Positions 34,920-46,417 of a stretch of 64,000 bases of DNA are shown piece after piece. Position numbers and translations under genes: made by a program. Below the pieces are notes generated by a model. It worked only from the letters and a program-made list of their open reading frames with translations, was not told the origin of the DNA and did no database searches. The stretch spans positions 1,527,501-1,591,500 of the forward strand of contig JARHVA010002004.1 of assembly GCA_037957365.1 (NCBI GenBank), in the 5' to 3' direction. This DNA is from Torreya grandis. Its lineage: Eukaryota; Streptophyta; Pinopsida; Cupressales; Taxaceae. The stretch's first letter is position 1. Every line of letters starts with the position of its first letter.

Positions 34920-35290
34920 GTTCAGACATGTTCATGGTAGAAGAAACAACCTAAAAATTCTATGTTGGTGCAAATATCTTTGCATGTAAGAGATAAATAT
35001 TAGCCATGGTTCACTGATAGCAAATGTTCGAGGCATCTGACAGGAGATAAGAGTAAAGAAGATCAATGGTGGTACAGTGAGATTCATAGATAAAACCACT
35101 GCTAGGATAGCCAGAAAAGGTACTTTATTTTTGGATAATGGTAGAACCAAGACTAAGAATGTTTTATAACCATAAGACAAATATGTGATCAAGGATACAC
35201 CTTAAAGTTTCATACGAAAGGGCATATTCAAATGAGTTGATTGTAGATTCTCAAAGGACTGGTAAAATTAGATATCTTCTCAAAGATCAG
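34920..35290 (+). pseudogene. Nested element protease / GAG-pre-integrase remnant
   Basis: The plus strand near 35007 reads PWFTDSKCSRHLTGDKSKED, the copia aspartic protease block whose active-site triad is DSG; here it is DSK. Then comes GTVRFIDKTTARIARKGTLF and LDNGRTKTKNVL (family: GDxxxxxIxGKGTxxLxxGRTKxxxNVLY), then broken GAG-pre-integrase. After about 35290 pol stops and the 3' leader ('agtgagggggagcta') begins. The inverted copy has DSR at the same place (near 37840) and the same pol endpoint, so the family lost pol before it spread. Confidence 0.8.
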
Positions 35291-35551
35291 CGAGAGGAGT
35301 TGGGAGTAATTTCTATTACTTTTATTGATGTTCAGCATCAAGTGAGGGGGAGCTAAGTTTTAGCTCTAGGTATTTCCTTTGCCATTAATGTCAATGGGAA
35401 GAATAACAGGTATATGTACAGGTGTAGAAAATAGGTACAGGGAATAGGTACAGGTTGCTACAGTAAGGGGGAGTTACTGTATGTTTTTAGATGATGGTAT
35501 GTGTAGGTGACAAGATGTGGCAGTTTCAAGATTAAGGTTGCCATCAATGAC
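35291..35551 (+). other. 3' untranslated part of nested element
   Basis: Contains short repeated 'ataggtacagg' phrases and two purine-rich motifs (agtgagggggagctaag and agtaagggggagttactg) ahead of the PPT. No coding. Confidence 0.5.
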
Positions 35552-35563
35552 AAAGGGGAAGAT
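35552..35563 (+). promoter_or_regulatory. Polypurine tract of nested element
   Basis: AAAGGGGAAGAT directly before TGTTGG of the 3' LTR. The inverted copy has AAAGGGGGAGAT at 37293-37282. Confidence 0.88.
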
Positions 35564-35947
35564 TGTTGGAAATATTGTCATTGCTGTCAAACGTTTAGTA
35601 TTATTGGTGATAAAGGCCTCATTCCATTTAATGTTGTTTATCTTGGCTAATATGAGTTAATATTTATTTAATATTAACGAATATATTTTTGGTTGCATAT
35701 GAGACAAAATAAGGGCCCATGGAGAAGTCGAAGAGTCATGGGACAAAGACAAAAGAAGGATGGGATGAATTTTCCCACGAAGAGTCATGTTGGGGAATAC
35801 CAAGAGTCACCAAGTGAAGACAAAAGAGTAAAGGGCAAATTTCTCATGAAGGGACACTTTGAGGAATACAAAAAGTCACCAAAGATAAGGACAAAAGTGG
35901 GAAAGACATTATTGGTCATGAAGGGTCACCACATGAATTTTCATATG
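35564..35947 (+). repeat. 3' LTR of nested element, first part
   Basis: Aligns base for base in length with 32463-32846, then stops at 'catatg' where the inverted fragment begins. Confidence 0.9.
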
Positions 35948-36063
35948 TCGAATCCAGGGGCCATCAAATAAACCTTCATTATCATTCTCCAAAAAGCATA
36001 ATTCATCCCATCAAACAAAGGTGCCTTATTTGTAGAAAATCCTTCTTGTGACCCAGCCATCAT
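35948..36063 (-). pseudogene. Gag N-terminal fragment of the inverted copy
   Basis: The minus strand begins with two ATG at 36063-36058, then GSQEGFSTNKAPLFDGMNYA and FWRMIMKVYLMAPGFD. The P-x-FDGxNYxxW motif is the classic copia gag start (DUF4219 type). It is cut at 35948 by the junction. It supplies the gag start that the plus-strand copy lacks. Confidence 0.85.
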
Positions 36064-36110
36064 GCTTTCCTGATCTACCTTTAAGCTGTAAAACTTTTTA
36101 AAAAGGAACC

Positions 36111-36123
36111 TACTCTGATACCA
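36111..36123 (-). promoter_or_regulatory. Primer binding site of inverted copy
   Basis: The minus strand reads TGGTATCAGAGTA after the LTR end TTAACA and two spacer bases. It is complementary to initiator tRNA-Met. Confidence 0.88.
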
Positions 36124-36125
36124 AT

Positions 36126-37281
36126 TGTTAAGTATGGAATATACTAAGAGGGAGGGTGAATTAGTATATTATATATCTTATAAATCTTTTCTTTAACCAA
36201 ATTTCACTTAATCAATCATTCAAAATATGTAATGAAACTCAAACAATAAACATCACACAAGATAAAGAGAGACACCAGATATAACATGGAAACCCAATGT
36301 GAGAAATACCATAGAGAATCAATCTCAAATATATTCATGATAACAACCCCACAGGAACACCATACCCCTTTGCCAAGTATAAACCTCAGTTAAAATTCGT
36401 GAGCACCAACCCACAGGAGCTTCAAACGCCTTTGCCGAGCACCAACCCAACACCTATTTGTGAGAACCAACCCCTTTTTCAAGCACCAACCCAACAAAAA
36501 TTTGTGAGCACCAACCCATAGGAGCACCAACCCCTTTGCCAAGCAACAACTCAGCAACAATTCGTGAGCACCAACCAATAGGAGCACCAACCCCTTTGTG
36601 TATACCACACACCTATCTCTCAATCTTGCTATCTCAACAAATGATAGATCAATACATCTTTTTCCCCTCTCTCACTTTTGATTTTCTAAGCTAGATATAG
36701 CAAATACAAATCATCTCTCACAATTGCTCTTCTAAGATAGATATTACAATATCAAATCAACCTCTCACTTCCACATTACAAATGGCTAGCCAAGCCTTTA
36801 TTTATAGCTTTCCAAATGACCTTTGGCCTTCCCCCTTTGTGACCTTTCATTCCTCATGAAAAATGGCACCAATCTTGGATGACCCTTCATATCCAAGCAT
36901 TTGAAAAGTCATGTGGTGACCCTTCATGACCAAAAATGTCTTTCCCACTTTTGTCCTTGTCTTTGGTGACTTTTCGTATTCCTCATAGTGTCCCTTCATG
37001 ATAAATTCACCCTTTACTCTTTTGTCTTCACTTGGTGACTCTTGGTATTCCCCAAGATGACTCTTCATGGGAAAATGCATCCCATCCTTCTTTTGTCTTT
37101 ATCTAGTGACTCTTCAACTTCTCCATGGGCCCTTATTTTGTCTCATATGCAACTAAAAATATATTCATTAATATTAAATAAATATTAACTCATATTAGCC
37201 AAGATAAACAACATTAAATGCAATGGGGCCTTTATCACCAATAATACTAAACTTTTGACATCAATGACAATATTTCCAACA
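36126..37281 (-). repeat. Full inverted LTR
   Basis: 1156 bp, TGTTAAG to CCAACA on the plus strand, matching the complement of 32463-33586. The minus-strand TATA is at 36800-36807 and the minisatellite at 36355-36600. Confidence 0.92.
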
Positions 37282-39148
37282 ATCTCCCCCTTTGTCATTG
37301 ATGGCAACCTCAATCCTAAAACTACCACATCTTGTCACCTGCACATACCATCATTTGAAAACATACAGTAACTCCCCCTTACTATAGCAACCTATACCTA
37401 TTCTCTGTACCTATTTTTTGCACCTGTACCTATACCTATGATTCTCCCCCTTTGACATCAATGGCAAAGGGCCTACCTAGAGCTAACACTTAGCTCCCCC
37501 TCACTTGATGTTGAACATCAATGGTAGGAAGTAATAGAAATTACTCCCAACTCCTCTCACCAATCTTTGAGAAGATATCAGATTTTACTTGTCCTTTGAG
37601 AATCTGCAATCAACTCATTTGAATATTTTCTTCTAATCTCACAACCTTTTGTATGAAACTTTTAAGGTGTATCCTTGATCACATATTTGCCTTAAACTCA
37701 ATAGATTATGCTTATAAAACATTCTTGGTCTTGGTTTTACCATTATCCAAAAATAAAGTTCCTTTTCTGGCTATCTTGGCAGTGGTTTTATCTCTAAATC
37801 TCACTGTACCACCATTGATCTTCTTTACTCTTATCTCCTGTCATATGCCTTGAACATCTACTATCAACGAACCATGGCTAATCTTTATCTCTTACATGCA
37901 AAGCTGTTTGCACCAACATAGAATCTTCAGGTTATTTCTTCTACCATGAACATGTTTGAACCTTCTTCCTGATGAATGGAGCTTTGAAACTTTGATCCTC
38001 CTTGATTGAATTTGCATGAGTATCCTTTTCCTCCTTTCTGAAATAGTTCTCTTTTTCAACATTCTAATTTCTTATGACCATAATCATTTGAAACACTTAA
38101 AAGCACTGCATATGCAAGAATCATTCTAATAGCCTCAAACCATAATATTGATGCAAAATTTTCTTCAAAAATATATTCCCTCAAAAGATATACAAATTAA
38201 TCTGTCAACTCACCTTCTTCTCATGCAAAATATCCAAGACCCAATAGCACCCACCATGCTTCAATTTTATTAAAAGTGTCTCCTTGAAGACTAGAAGAGA
38301 CACGCCCACATATAAGGCTTCTAGAAATAAATCTCAAGAGATTCCCACATCTCCTCTGTTTCTTCCTTGATCTTCTTATGTTTTTATTTTAGAATTTGTA
38401 TAATCATGTCTAACCTTTTTAACCTACTAACCTTATCATTTATGATGTTTTTCTTTTTCTCAACTTTTGCAACTATCTTATCTTGACAAAGCTCATGCTC
38501 AAATGTAACAAGAGATTCTGTACAATCCTTCTTATCTGATTTTTTATCTACTATAGCAAGTAATTCATTTTCATTCTTGAACTCAACCTAATCAACCTTT
38601 ACTATTTTAGGTCTCCAAACCTTAATTTGACTCTTCTCATATCTTTTAGGGGCTCTATAACCTTTGACATACTTTGAATATCTCTTTACTTTATTTTGGC
38701 ATAATCTAGCAATATGGCCAACCTCGTGACAACAAAACCAAACAATATTTCTCATACCTTTTTATTGAATGTGACTAAGATCTCCCTTTGACTCATTTCT
38801 TCTCCTCATATAATCTTTTGCCCTATGACCAACATGATGACAAACAAAACAATGACCATGAAAAGAATTTGAAAACTTGAAAGCATTAGGCTACCTGATT
38901 GGCTTCTTTGATTTGCCTACAAAACCTGCATCCTTCTTTCCTTGGACCAATATTTCATGATCTTTCTCAACCTTGATTATAAGCTTCTCATGATTATACT
39001 TTAAATAACATAACTCATCCTTCAAATGATTACACTCTTCTTATTTTGATGTTAAAATTGAAGTTGCAACCTCTAACCGATTCTTAAGATCCTGAATAAA
39101 TATCTTATTTTCTTTTACTTTTATAGCCAACTTAGAATCCAAGATACA
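37282..39148 (-). pseudogene. Internal region of inverted copy: gag C-terminus and protease remnant
   Basis: Same layout as 33720-35563 in reverse. CCHEVGHIARLC is at about 38730-38690 and CFVCHHVGH at about 38860-38830, so knuckle 2 is intact here. The protease block reads PWFVDSRCSRHMT near 37880-37840 (DSG to DSR). The pol endpoint matches the plus copy. Several stops are present. At 39145-39150 the sequence jumps from gag ('aatccaagataca') into an LTR piece through shared ACACAC. Confidence 0.83.
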
Positions 39149-39318
39149 CACCTATCTCTCAATGTTGCTATCTCAACAAATGATAGATCAATACAACATC
39201 TCCTTCCTCTCTCTCACCTTTTCTAATCTAAGCTAGATATAACAAATACAAATCATATTCATCTCTCACAATTGTTCTTCTAAGCTAGATATTACAATAT
39301 CAAATCAACCTCTCACAT
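39149..39318 (-). repeat. LTR fragment of inverted copy
   Basis: The complement of about 32985-33140 of the 5' LTR ('cacctatctctcaatgttgctatctcaacaaatgatag ...'). It was joined to gag by deletion of the LTR end, primer site and gag start. Confidence 0.85.
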
Positions 39319-39339
39319 ATAGAGGGTCATCCAAGATTG

Positions 39340-40106
39340 CTTGGATATGAAGGGTCATCCAAGATTGGCACCATTTTCCATGAGGATTGAAATGTCACAA
39401 AGGGGGAAGGCCAAAGGTCATTTGGAAAGCTATAAAAAAAGGCTTGAGTATCCATGTGTAATGTGGATGTGAGAGGTTGATTTGATATTGTAATATCTAA
39501 CTTAGAAGAGCAATTGTGAGAGATGAATATGATTTGTATTTGTTATATCTAGCTTAGAAGAGCAAAGGTGAGAGAGAGGAAGGAGATGTTCTATTGATCT
39601 ATCATTTGTTGAGATAGAGACATTGAGAAATAGGTGTGTGGTATACAAAAAGGGGTTGGAGCTCCTGTGGGTTGGTGCTCACGAATTGTTGCTTAGTTGG
39701 TGCTTGGCAAAGGGGTTGGTGCTCCTGTGGGTTGGCGCTCACGAATTGTTGGTGGATTGGTGCTTGGAAAAGGGGTTGGTTCTCATGTCGGTTGGTGCTT
39801 GGCAAAGGGGTTTTAAGCTCCTGTGGGTTGGTGCTCATGAATTGTAGCTGAGGTTTGTACTTGGCAAAGGGGTATGGTGCTCTTGTGGGGTTATTCTCAC
39901 AAATATATTTGAGATTGATTCTTTGTGGTTTTTTCCACATTCGGTTTCCATGTTATATCTAGTGTCTCTCTCTTGTGTGATGTTTATTGTTTGAGTTTTA
40001 ATACATATCTTGAATGTTTGATTAAGTGGAATTTGATAAAGGGAAAGTTTTATAAGATATTTAACATACTGATTCACCCCCCTCTCAGTATATTTCATGC
40101 TTAACA
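39340..40106 (+). repeat. 3' LTR of nested element, second part
   Basis: Continues from the position where 35947 stopped ('cttggatatgaagggtcatcc') to TTAACA, matching 32847-33586. It holds a TATA box at 39431-39438 and a minisatellite at 39650-39890. Confidence 0.9.
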
Positions 40107-40299
40107 ATACGTTTGTTTCCTAAATAAAATTCTTAGTTCTTTTATAAATGAGTCACACTCTAGATACCAATATACAACCTACAATCTTTCTTATTTTACC
40201 TCAACTCTTCCACGAATTGTTGCATCCATATCATCTCCTTGATTATTTCTATAGATGCACCATTTTATGCTCTGTAGTTGAAAAATAAAGTAATTCTAT

Positions 40300-41200
40300 A
40301 TTTTTGAAATATAACCAATTATTAAGTCACCAATAGTGTATACATAACCTATGGTGCTCCTCATACCATCTAAATCTCCAACCATGTTTGCATCAACATA
40401 TCCTTCTAGGTTAACATCTCATCCTTTATAGCATAATTGTCTATCAGTGGTCCCTCTCAAGTACCTAATAATCCACTTGAATGCATGCTAATTATCCTTG
40501 ATTGGATTATTCATAAACCTACTGATAGCTCCCACTACATGTAGAATGTTTTGTCTCAGGCACACCATAACATACATTAAAATTCAAACTATTGAATCAT
40601 AGGGCACTTTGGACATGTAAGTAATTTCTTTATGCATTTTAGAACTCTATTTTCTGTTTAATTTGAAGTGCCCTCCCAAATGTGTACTCACTAGTTTTAT
40701 ATTTTACATATTGAACATGAATAACACCTTCTTTATTTATTCTTATTGTGATAATATAATTTTTCTATTTTTCATATCTTTTGTTATTCTCATACCAAGG
40801 ATTTGTTTTACAGCACACAAATCGTTCATAGTAAATATTTTTTCTATTTTTTGTTTGATATCATGTATATCATGCATCATAGACCCTACAATAAGAATTT
40901 CATCTACACACAATAACAAAATAATACATTTACCATTATCTAATCTCTTAAAATAGACATATTGGTCAAAATGACATGTACTATAGCCTTGTTGTATCAT
41001 AAAAATGTCAAATTTCAAATGCCATTTCCTTGAAGATTGCTTTAGGCCATACAAACTCTTCTTCGACATATATACCATTTTCTCCCTACCTTTGACTTGA
41101 TATCCCTATTGCTGCTCCATATATATTTCCTCCTCCAAGTCACCATGAATGAAAATAGTATTCACATCAAACTATTCAAGGTGCACATCTTCTATTGCTA
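40300..41200 (-). pseudogene. Copia B reverse transcriptase and RNase H relic
   Basis: The minus strand from 41078 to 40743 is open for 111 codons, the best RT piece in the window. It reads KKSLYGLKQSSRKWHLKFD (family LYGLKQxPRxWYxK), then YSTCHFDQYVYFKRL, then LLLCVDEILIVGS, where the catalytic YVDD is CVDE, and IEKIFTMNDLCAVKQILGMR. RNase H follows below about 40560. The loss of the second catalytic Asp makes it inactive even where open. Confidence 0.87.
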
Positions 41201-41879
41201 CAAAACTTATAATAGCTATTATTGAAGTCATTTTAACAACTGGAGAAAATATTCCATCAAATTATATACCTTTTCTTTCTAAAAACCCCTTTAAAACAAG
41301 TATGGCCTTGTACCGCTTTTTGCCTCCATCTTCTTCCTTAAACCTATAAACCCATTTATTTTATAATTTTATTTTTCTTGTATTGAACTAAACCAAATTC
41401 CAAGTTTGGTTATGTACCAAGGAGTCCATCTCATTTTTCATGCCTTTCTCTCCCTTCTATTCAGTTTCTACATGCATTTCTTGTTCATAGGTTTCTAGCT
41501 CACCAAAATCAATCAATAATAAATAATAAAGTGAAGGAGAGTATTGTTTCAGGAGTATACTTACTATGGTAGATATTATAACTACAATTTCATTAGTTTA
41601 ATGCACTTTTGTGGTTGTAGTTGTTGCATATATAATATTATATCACTATTTTAATTTTAATTTTGGTTATTTCATCAAGTACAACATATTCTATATTTGG
41701 ATTTTCTTGTTTCTTTCACTGCAACTGATCTCTATACATAGCCTTCTCATTAAACATCACACCTCTACTCTTAATTATTTTATGATTTTCAAAATCCCAT
41801 AAACAACAACAAAAATCTTTAAATTTATGTTTAATAAAAGTAAATTTATTGAATTTTTATTCAAGCTTGGTTCTATATT

Positions 41880-42480
41880 ATTTTTCAATATCAAAATATG
41901 TTTCACAATAGAAAGTCTTTAAAAATGAATAATCTACCTTTATAGCTGTGCATGCTTCTTGTAAAATGCCACCATACAAAATAATTAAAATACTTCTATT
42001 TATTAAGTAAACACCATTATTTATAGCATCAATACAAAACTATAAGGGTAACCTTGCATGCAATCTCATTCTCCTTGCACACTCCATGATTGTACTATTT
42101 GACCTTTCTAACACATAATTTTGTTGTGGTGTTTCTTGAAACCATCTTCTATCTATGAATCCCATGGGAAGACACATAATTATAAATTTTTTTGTTGTAA
42201 TATTCACCTCCATTATCTGATCTCACACACTTTAACTTATTTCCTATCTCATTATCAACCAAAGCTTTCCATTTCATAAAAGTATTAAAAATGCCAGTTT
42301 TTTTTCATATGTAATAAACCCAAATTTTTATAGTTCATCATCAATAAAATTAACATAGTAAGAAGATCCATAAATAGATGATACCTAAGCCAATACCCAT
42401 ACATCTATGTGCAAAAGATCTAGCTTTTCATCCTTCTTTGTCTTCACCACTTTGAGAAATCTGACTCTCTTCTATTTTCC
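41880..42480 (-). pseudogene. Copia B integrase relic
   Basis: Decayed equivalent of the copia A integrase (for example the complement of 'cttgcatgcaatctcattctccttgcacactccatgattgt' as the ERxxxxLHARLP block, and of 'atgcttcttgtaaaatgccaccatacaaaa' as the LDGGI..EA block). Many stops. Confidence 0.7.
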
Positions 42481-43189
42481 ATACATAGAGTGCTAAAAAA
42501 ATCTAAATTGACCCTCTTTAAATCTAGCATAAAATTATTTGAGTGGAAAAATTGCATCCCCTTCTCACTCATGTACCCAAGTCTATGGTGTCATAATTTT
42601 ATATCCTCTTCTATAGAAGATAAAGTAAAGGAAGAGTCAACATTACCTATATATAAATTTAATGCACCTCTATTTAATACATTTGATATTACCGATTATA
42701 CTTTACTAACCTTCCATGAATTTTCTACAAATGTAACTATGTAACCTCCACTTCCAAACTACCCTCCTAAAATTAGATTTCTTTGAAATTTAGGAACATT
42801 TATCACATTATTTATCAACCATTTATATCTATTCTAAAATTTCATCTGTATCTTACCCTTTCCAAAAAATTTAAAAGGTTCACCATCATTGAAATAAACT
42901 TGTCCAAAATCAAATTGAACATAGTCTTGAAAATATTTCCTATGGGGTGTAGCATGAAATGAATCCCATGAATCTAACACCCAAGAATCATTAATATTAT
43001 CTAATGAAAGGATTCAAATATCTTACAACACATCACACTATACATTTACTTCCTGATATTTATCTTATTATCCTTATTTCCCCCACATCTAGCACACCAA
43101 CATTCATATGGATTAAGATATGCCCTTCTCAGACTTCCCATGATTCCACAAGCCATTTTCACTATCATGTTTTCATCTCCTATTCTCCA

Positions 43190-43790
43190 TAGTCAAAACA
43201 TTACATGATATCTCACCTATGCATTTTTGTCACATTTTATCATTAAGAATGACACCAATAACATCATCTAAATTTAAAGTGTTTGAATCATAGATAATAT
43301 TAGTCACAACCATGACCAATTCATTCCATCTTTCTAACAATGATCACTTAATCAAAAGATCCCTAACCTCATCCTCAATGTTTACTCCTATAGAGCTTAA
43401 ATGATTTGCAACCATGCTAAATTCATTTAAATGTTCAGTTACATACCCACCTTCTAACATCTTCATATTAAATAAATACTTTATAAGAAATACCTTGTTG
43501 TAGGTTTAAGGTTTTTATTACAACATATCCAATGATTTTATCACATATCTTTTGTCTTTTATTTTGAAATATTGAAAGCCATTGACGTTATCAGGCATAG
43601 CTGTATTGTTCCTAGTGTATTTAAGTCAAAAATCTCCCATTATTTATCCTTCATAGTCACAAATTTTTTTTCTATTTTTCCTAATTATATGAAAATATTA
43701 TTATGATATAGATAGTCCTCCATTTTCATCTTCCATAGTTTGTAGTTTTGGCCATTGAAATTCTCAACCTTAAACTTTCCTTCTTCTACC
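43190..43790 (-). pseudogene. Copia B gag relic
   Basis: Homologous to 17046-17660. The minus strand near 43490-43380 keeps the KVFLxKxLFNMKMLEGG..HLNEFS block with stops around it. Confidence 0.75.
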
Positions 43791-43867
43791 CTTGCTCCCA
43801 TTCAAACTAGAAACCCTCTTATCGTAATATTTTAACTGCCAAATAAACCTTTGGCTTTGATAACAAT

Positions 43868-44332
43868 TATTAGGAATATAGAACACAGAGTAATATTGAT
43901 AAAATAAATACACAAATAAAATACAAAAAACACAACCCAAGATAAACATAAATTTAATGTGGTTTTCTCAAATTGGGCTATGTCCATAAAAAATAGCTAG
44001 TTCTTCTCTTATTCAGTTCAAAAAATGAAGGAATAAACTTGAAATACATCCATTGTAATGTCCTTTTCACTCACACTCAGTGTGCCACCTTGATTACAAT
44101 GCCCTCATATCAAATGAAGGCTACAAATTATGGAAAAATGCACCAAAATAATTTCTATCATTATATTTGTGACCTAATAGTGAATGGTCCAAATTTACTA
44201 TGACATCACAATATTTTACAATGGATTTTTAACTGCCATGGTGACCTTAGTGGGGGGTATTTCTTCACCCTTGCCATACCCCACATGTCAAGAATTAGGT
44301 ATTATAATAATATTAGACTCCACCATCTAATA
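43868..44332 (-). repeat. Copia B 5' LTR (with degenerate primer site at 43852-43865)
   Basis: 465 bp from TATTAGG to CTAATA on the plus strand. The adjacent 'tggctttgataaca' is the complement of a worn tRNA-Met site. The right flank is GTATG. Confidence 0.85.
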
Positions 44333-44569
44333 GTATGAAATGATTTACAAATAAAATCTAAAGCTTAATCATTTTGAAATAATAATCTAAAATACTAAAA
44401 AAAAACATATTTCACCATTTACAAACAATTATAAGAGAAAGACAAAGATTACTAAAATAAAAAACCTGTGAGGATCATGATGAGTAGATATAATCCCAAG
44501 AACCATCAGAATAAATCATAGATGGATAAAAATATTTATTATTTCATAGACATTTCAAACAATATTCAT

Positions 44570-45933
44570 TTGTTATGGTTAATCATCATTGCTAAGGTGT
44601 GTTCATCCTTAGGACTAGTCTTACACCTGCAACCTCTTTCCCTCACATTTATGCTTGGGGAATATTATCTTTATTATCTCAATTAGAATATGGACCATTC
44701 CATCCCCTCATCATCTTGATCCTCACCACATGATGTACTTTCAAGTTGCCATTCGGTTCATTCCTATCAATATAACCCATCAAAGGGGTAATGATTTTTA
44801 TTTGAAGGACCATTACTCCCCAATTCTTCAATCATATTTCCATTTCAAAGAGGTTCAAATTTATACATCTAAATCTCATCACCCTAACCTTTCCACTAAT
44901 TATATCATTTATTAAAATTAATCCCATAACGATAGTCCTTATTAAATAATTAAATTTCATTCTTCATTTAATATTTCCTACATCATGTAGACCTTACTAC
45001 ACCCCCATTTTATATTAATCCCTTGATTATCCCAATAACATCCCATAAAATAAGTAAGCCCACTGCATTAATTAATCACATACTAATTTAAAATTTACAA
45101 TATTGTACCTACTGCCTAATCCCCCACCTCATTGCCCAAACAAACTATCCATAGCCTCTCCTACACACCTATATTCTTAAACCTCCCTAAAGCACTTAAA
45201 TTAATCCCTATTAACACCTAATAAAATCTAGAAGCTTCAAAAATATACATCCTCCTCTAAATTTTTAAAATTATCTAAATCTAGAGAATTCTTATGAATG
45301 TAAAATTCATTTTGATCCTCTCCAACCACCCTATAAATAACTAAGCTTAATACTATGTGTAAATAACTCAAAAGCCTTGTAAATTTTAAATGTACATATA
45401 ATATCTCTTATCCTTTATACTCACATTTCATCCCCATTATCCTTGCATCCAAGAAGTTATTAATCCTTTCATGATTAGTTGAGATTTTGAAGACAACATT
45501 ATCAAGCAATCCAACAAAAAAGACAATAATCCTTGGAGAATCCATTTAAATATCTTGGAGGGAAAATAAGAGAAGCAAGATGATAGTAAGAATATTCTTA
45601 TAATTTTTTATTTCCTCCATATTATATTCCTTTGATGTTTTTTATAACTTTTTGGATAAGTTACTATATATAGTATATTGAATCTATAGCTCAAAATTTA
45701 CAAGAATTCACCATCTATTGAAAAATTATCCTTAATTCTAAGCTAAAATCATTCATTTTAAATGAATCACACATTGACAAAACTAAATTAAACTACATTC
45801 ACTATTGTTAAACAAATCATAGAATGATTCACATATTGACGTTTTAAAAAAATAAACAGTCAAATCTTGAGTAATAAAATAAAACCTATAGTACTAAAAA
45901 AAATTCCTTTCTTTAAAAAACCTCACTTGTAAG
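44570..45933. other. Non-coding left flank of copia C
   Basis: Homologous to 11530-12907, 30360-31726 and 60970-62320. No gene recognised. Confidence 0.65.
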
Positions 45934-46417
45934 TGCTAATAATATAAAATGTATAGTAATTTTTAATAAAAAAAAGATAGAAATAAAATGCATAAAATAG
46001 AACATAAGATAAATATAGATTTAATTTAGTTAACCTAAAATGGGATACATTTACATAGAAATAGTCAGTTCTTCTCTTATTTAATCCAATAAATGAAGGG
46101 ATAAACCTATAATATATCTAGTTCAATTTTTTCTTCAGCCACACTCAGTTTATCATGGTGTTTATAATGCCTTTATATAAAAGGAGGTTTACAAATTAGG
46201 GAAAATATTTACCAACATAATTTTGACTATTAGATATATGACATAATAGTTAATGGAACAGATTTACTATGAAATTACAATATTTTACAATGCATTTTTC
46301 ATCCCCTTGGACCCCTATGGTGAGCTTAGGCATGTCTAGTTCCCCCCCCTCCCCCCCAAAAAAACCTCACTTTTAGGAGCTAGCTATTATAATGAGATCA
46401 AGGTCTACCATCCAATA
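45934..46417 (-). repeat. Copia C 3' LTR
   Basis: 484 bp from TGCTAAT to CCAATA on the plus strand. It includes a C-run block at 46343-46360. Confidence 0.88.

Larger units (their letters stand above)
35948..39339 (-). mobile_element. Inverted fragment of the same LTR family inside the 3' LTR
   Basis: In minus order: LTR piece 39318-39149, internal region 39148-37282 (gag knuckles, protease remnant, 3' leader, PPT), full LTR 37281-36126, primer site 36123-36111, start of gag 36063-35948. So one LTR is flanked by internal sequence on both sides, as in a tandem LTR-internal-LTR-internal array with both ends cut. The right junction repeats about 20 bases of the host LTR ('agggtcatccaagattg' at 39321 and again at 39350). 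This suggests a template switch rather than a clean insertion. Confidence 0.85.
32463..40106 (+). mobile_element. Non-autonomous LTR retrotransposon (TR-GAG-like), nested in copia B
   Basis: 5' LTR 32463-33586, tRNA-Met primer site 33589-33600, internal 33587-35563, PPT 35552-35563, 3' LTR in two parts (35564-35947 and 39340-40106). Flanks ATATG (32458-32462) and ATACG (40107-40111) look like a target duplication with one change. The internal region is only about 2 kb. It keeps gag zinc knuckles and a protease/GAG-pre-integrase remnant but has no integrase, RT or RNase H. Gag homology is to plant copia. An inverted 3.4-kb fragment of the same family lies within the 3' LTR. Its two LTRs look clearly more similar than those of the copia host, so it is younger. 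Confidence 0.88.
31727..44332 (-). mobile_element. Ty1/copia LTR retrotransposon B, split by a nested LTR element
   Basis: Minus-strand copy in the same site as copia A: 3' LTR 31727-32201, PPT just after, internal 32202-32462 and 40107-43867, 5' LTR 43868-44332. The sequence on each side of the nested element rejoins to match copia A around 13690 ('catatgtttgtttcttg'). Without the insert it is about 5.0 kb. It carries the longest open RT stretch in the window. Confidence 0.9.
22885..44569. repeat. Macro-tandem repeat unit 2 (14.0 kb of unit plus a 7.6-kb insertion)
   Basis: Collinear with unit 1 from 'aatatttaatattgtaatgag' through integrase, PMD, copia B and the copia right flank. At about 44569 homology to 18440 stops, and sequence matching about 11530 begins ('ttatggttaatcatcattgctaaggtg'). 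Copia B is split by the LTR element at 32463-40106. Confidence 0.85.

Noticed and set aside
34932..35192. Minus ORF of 86 codons, and its relative at 37653-37853
   Set aside because: Antisense to the protease/GAG-pre-integrase remnant, which reads sensibly on the other strand.
42490..43192. Plus-strand ORFs within copia elements (also 16826-17585, 49137-49463)
   Set aside because: Antisense shadows of minus-strand copia gag and pol.
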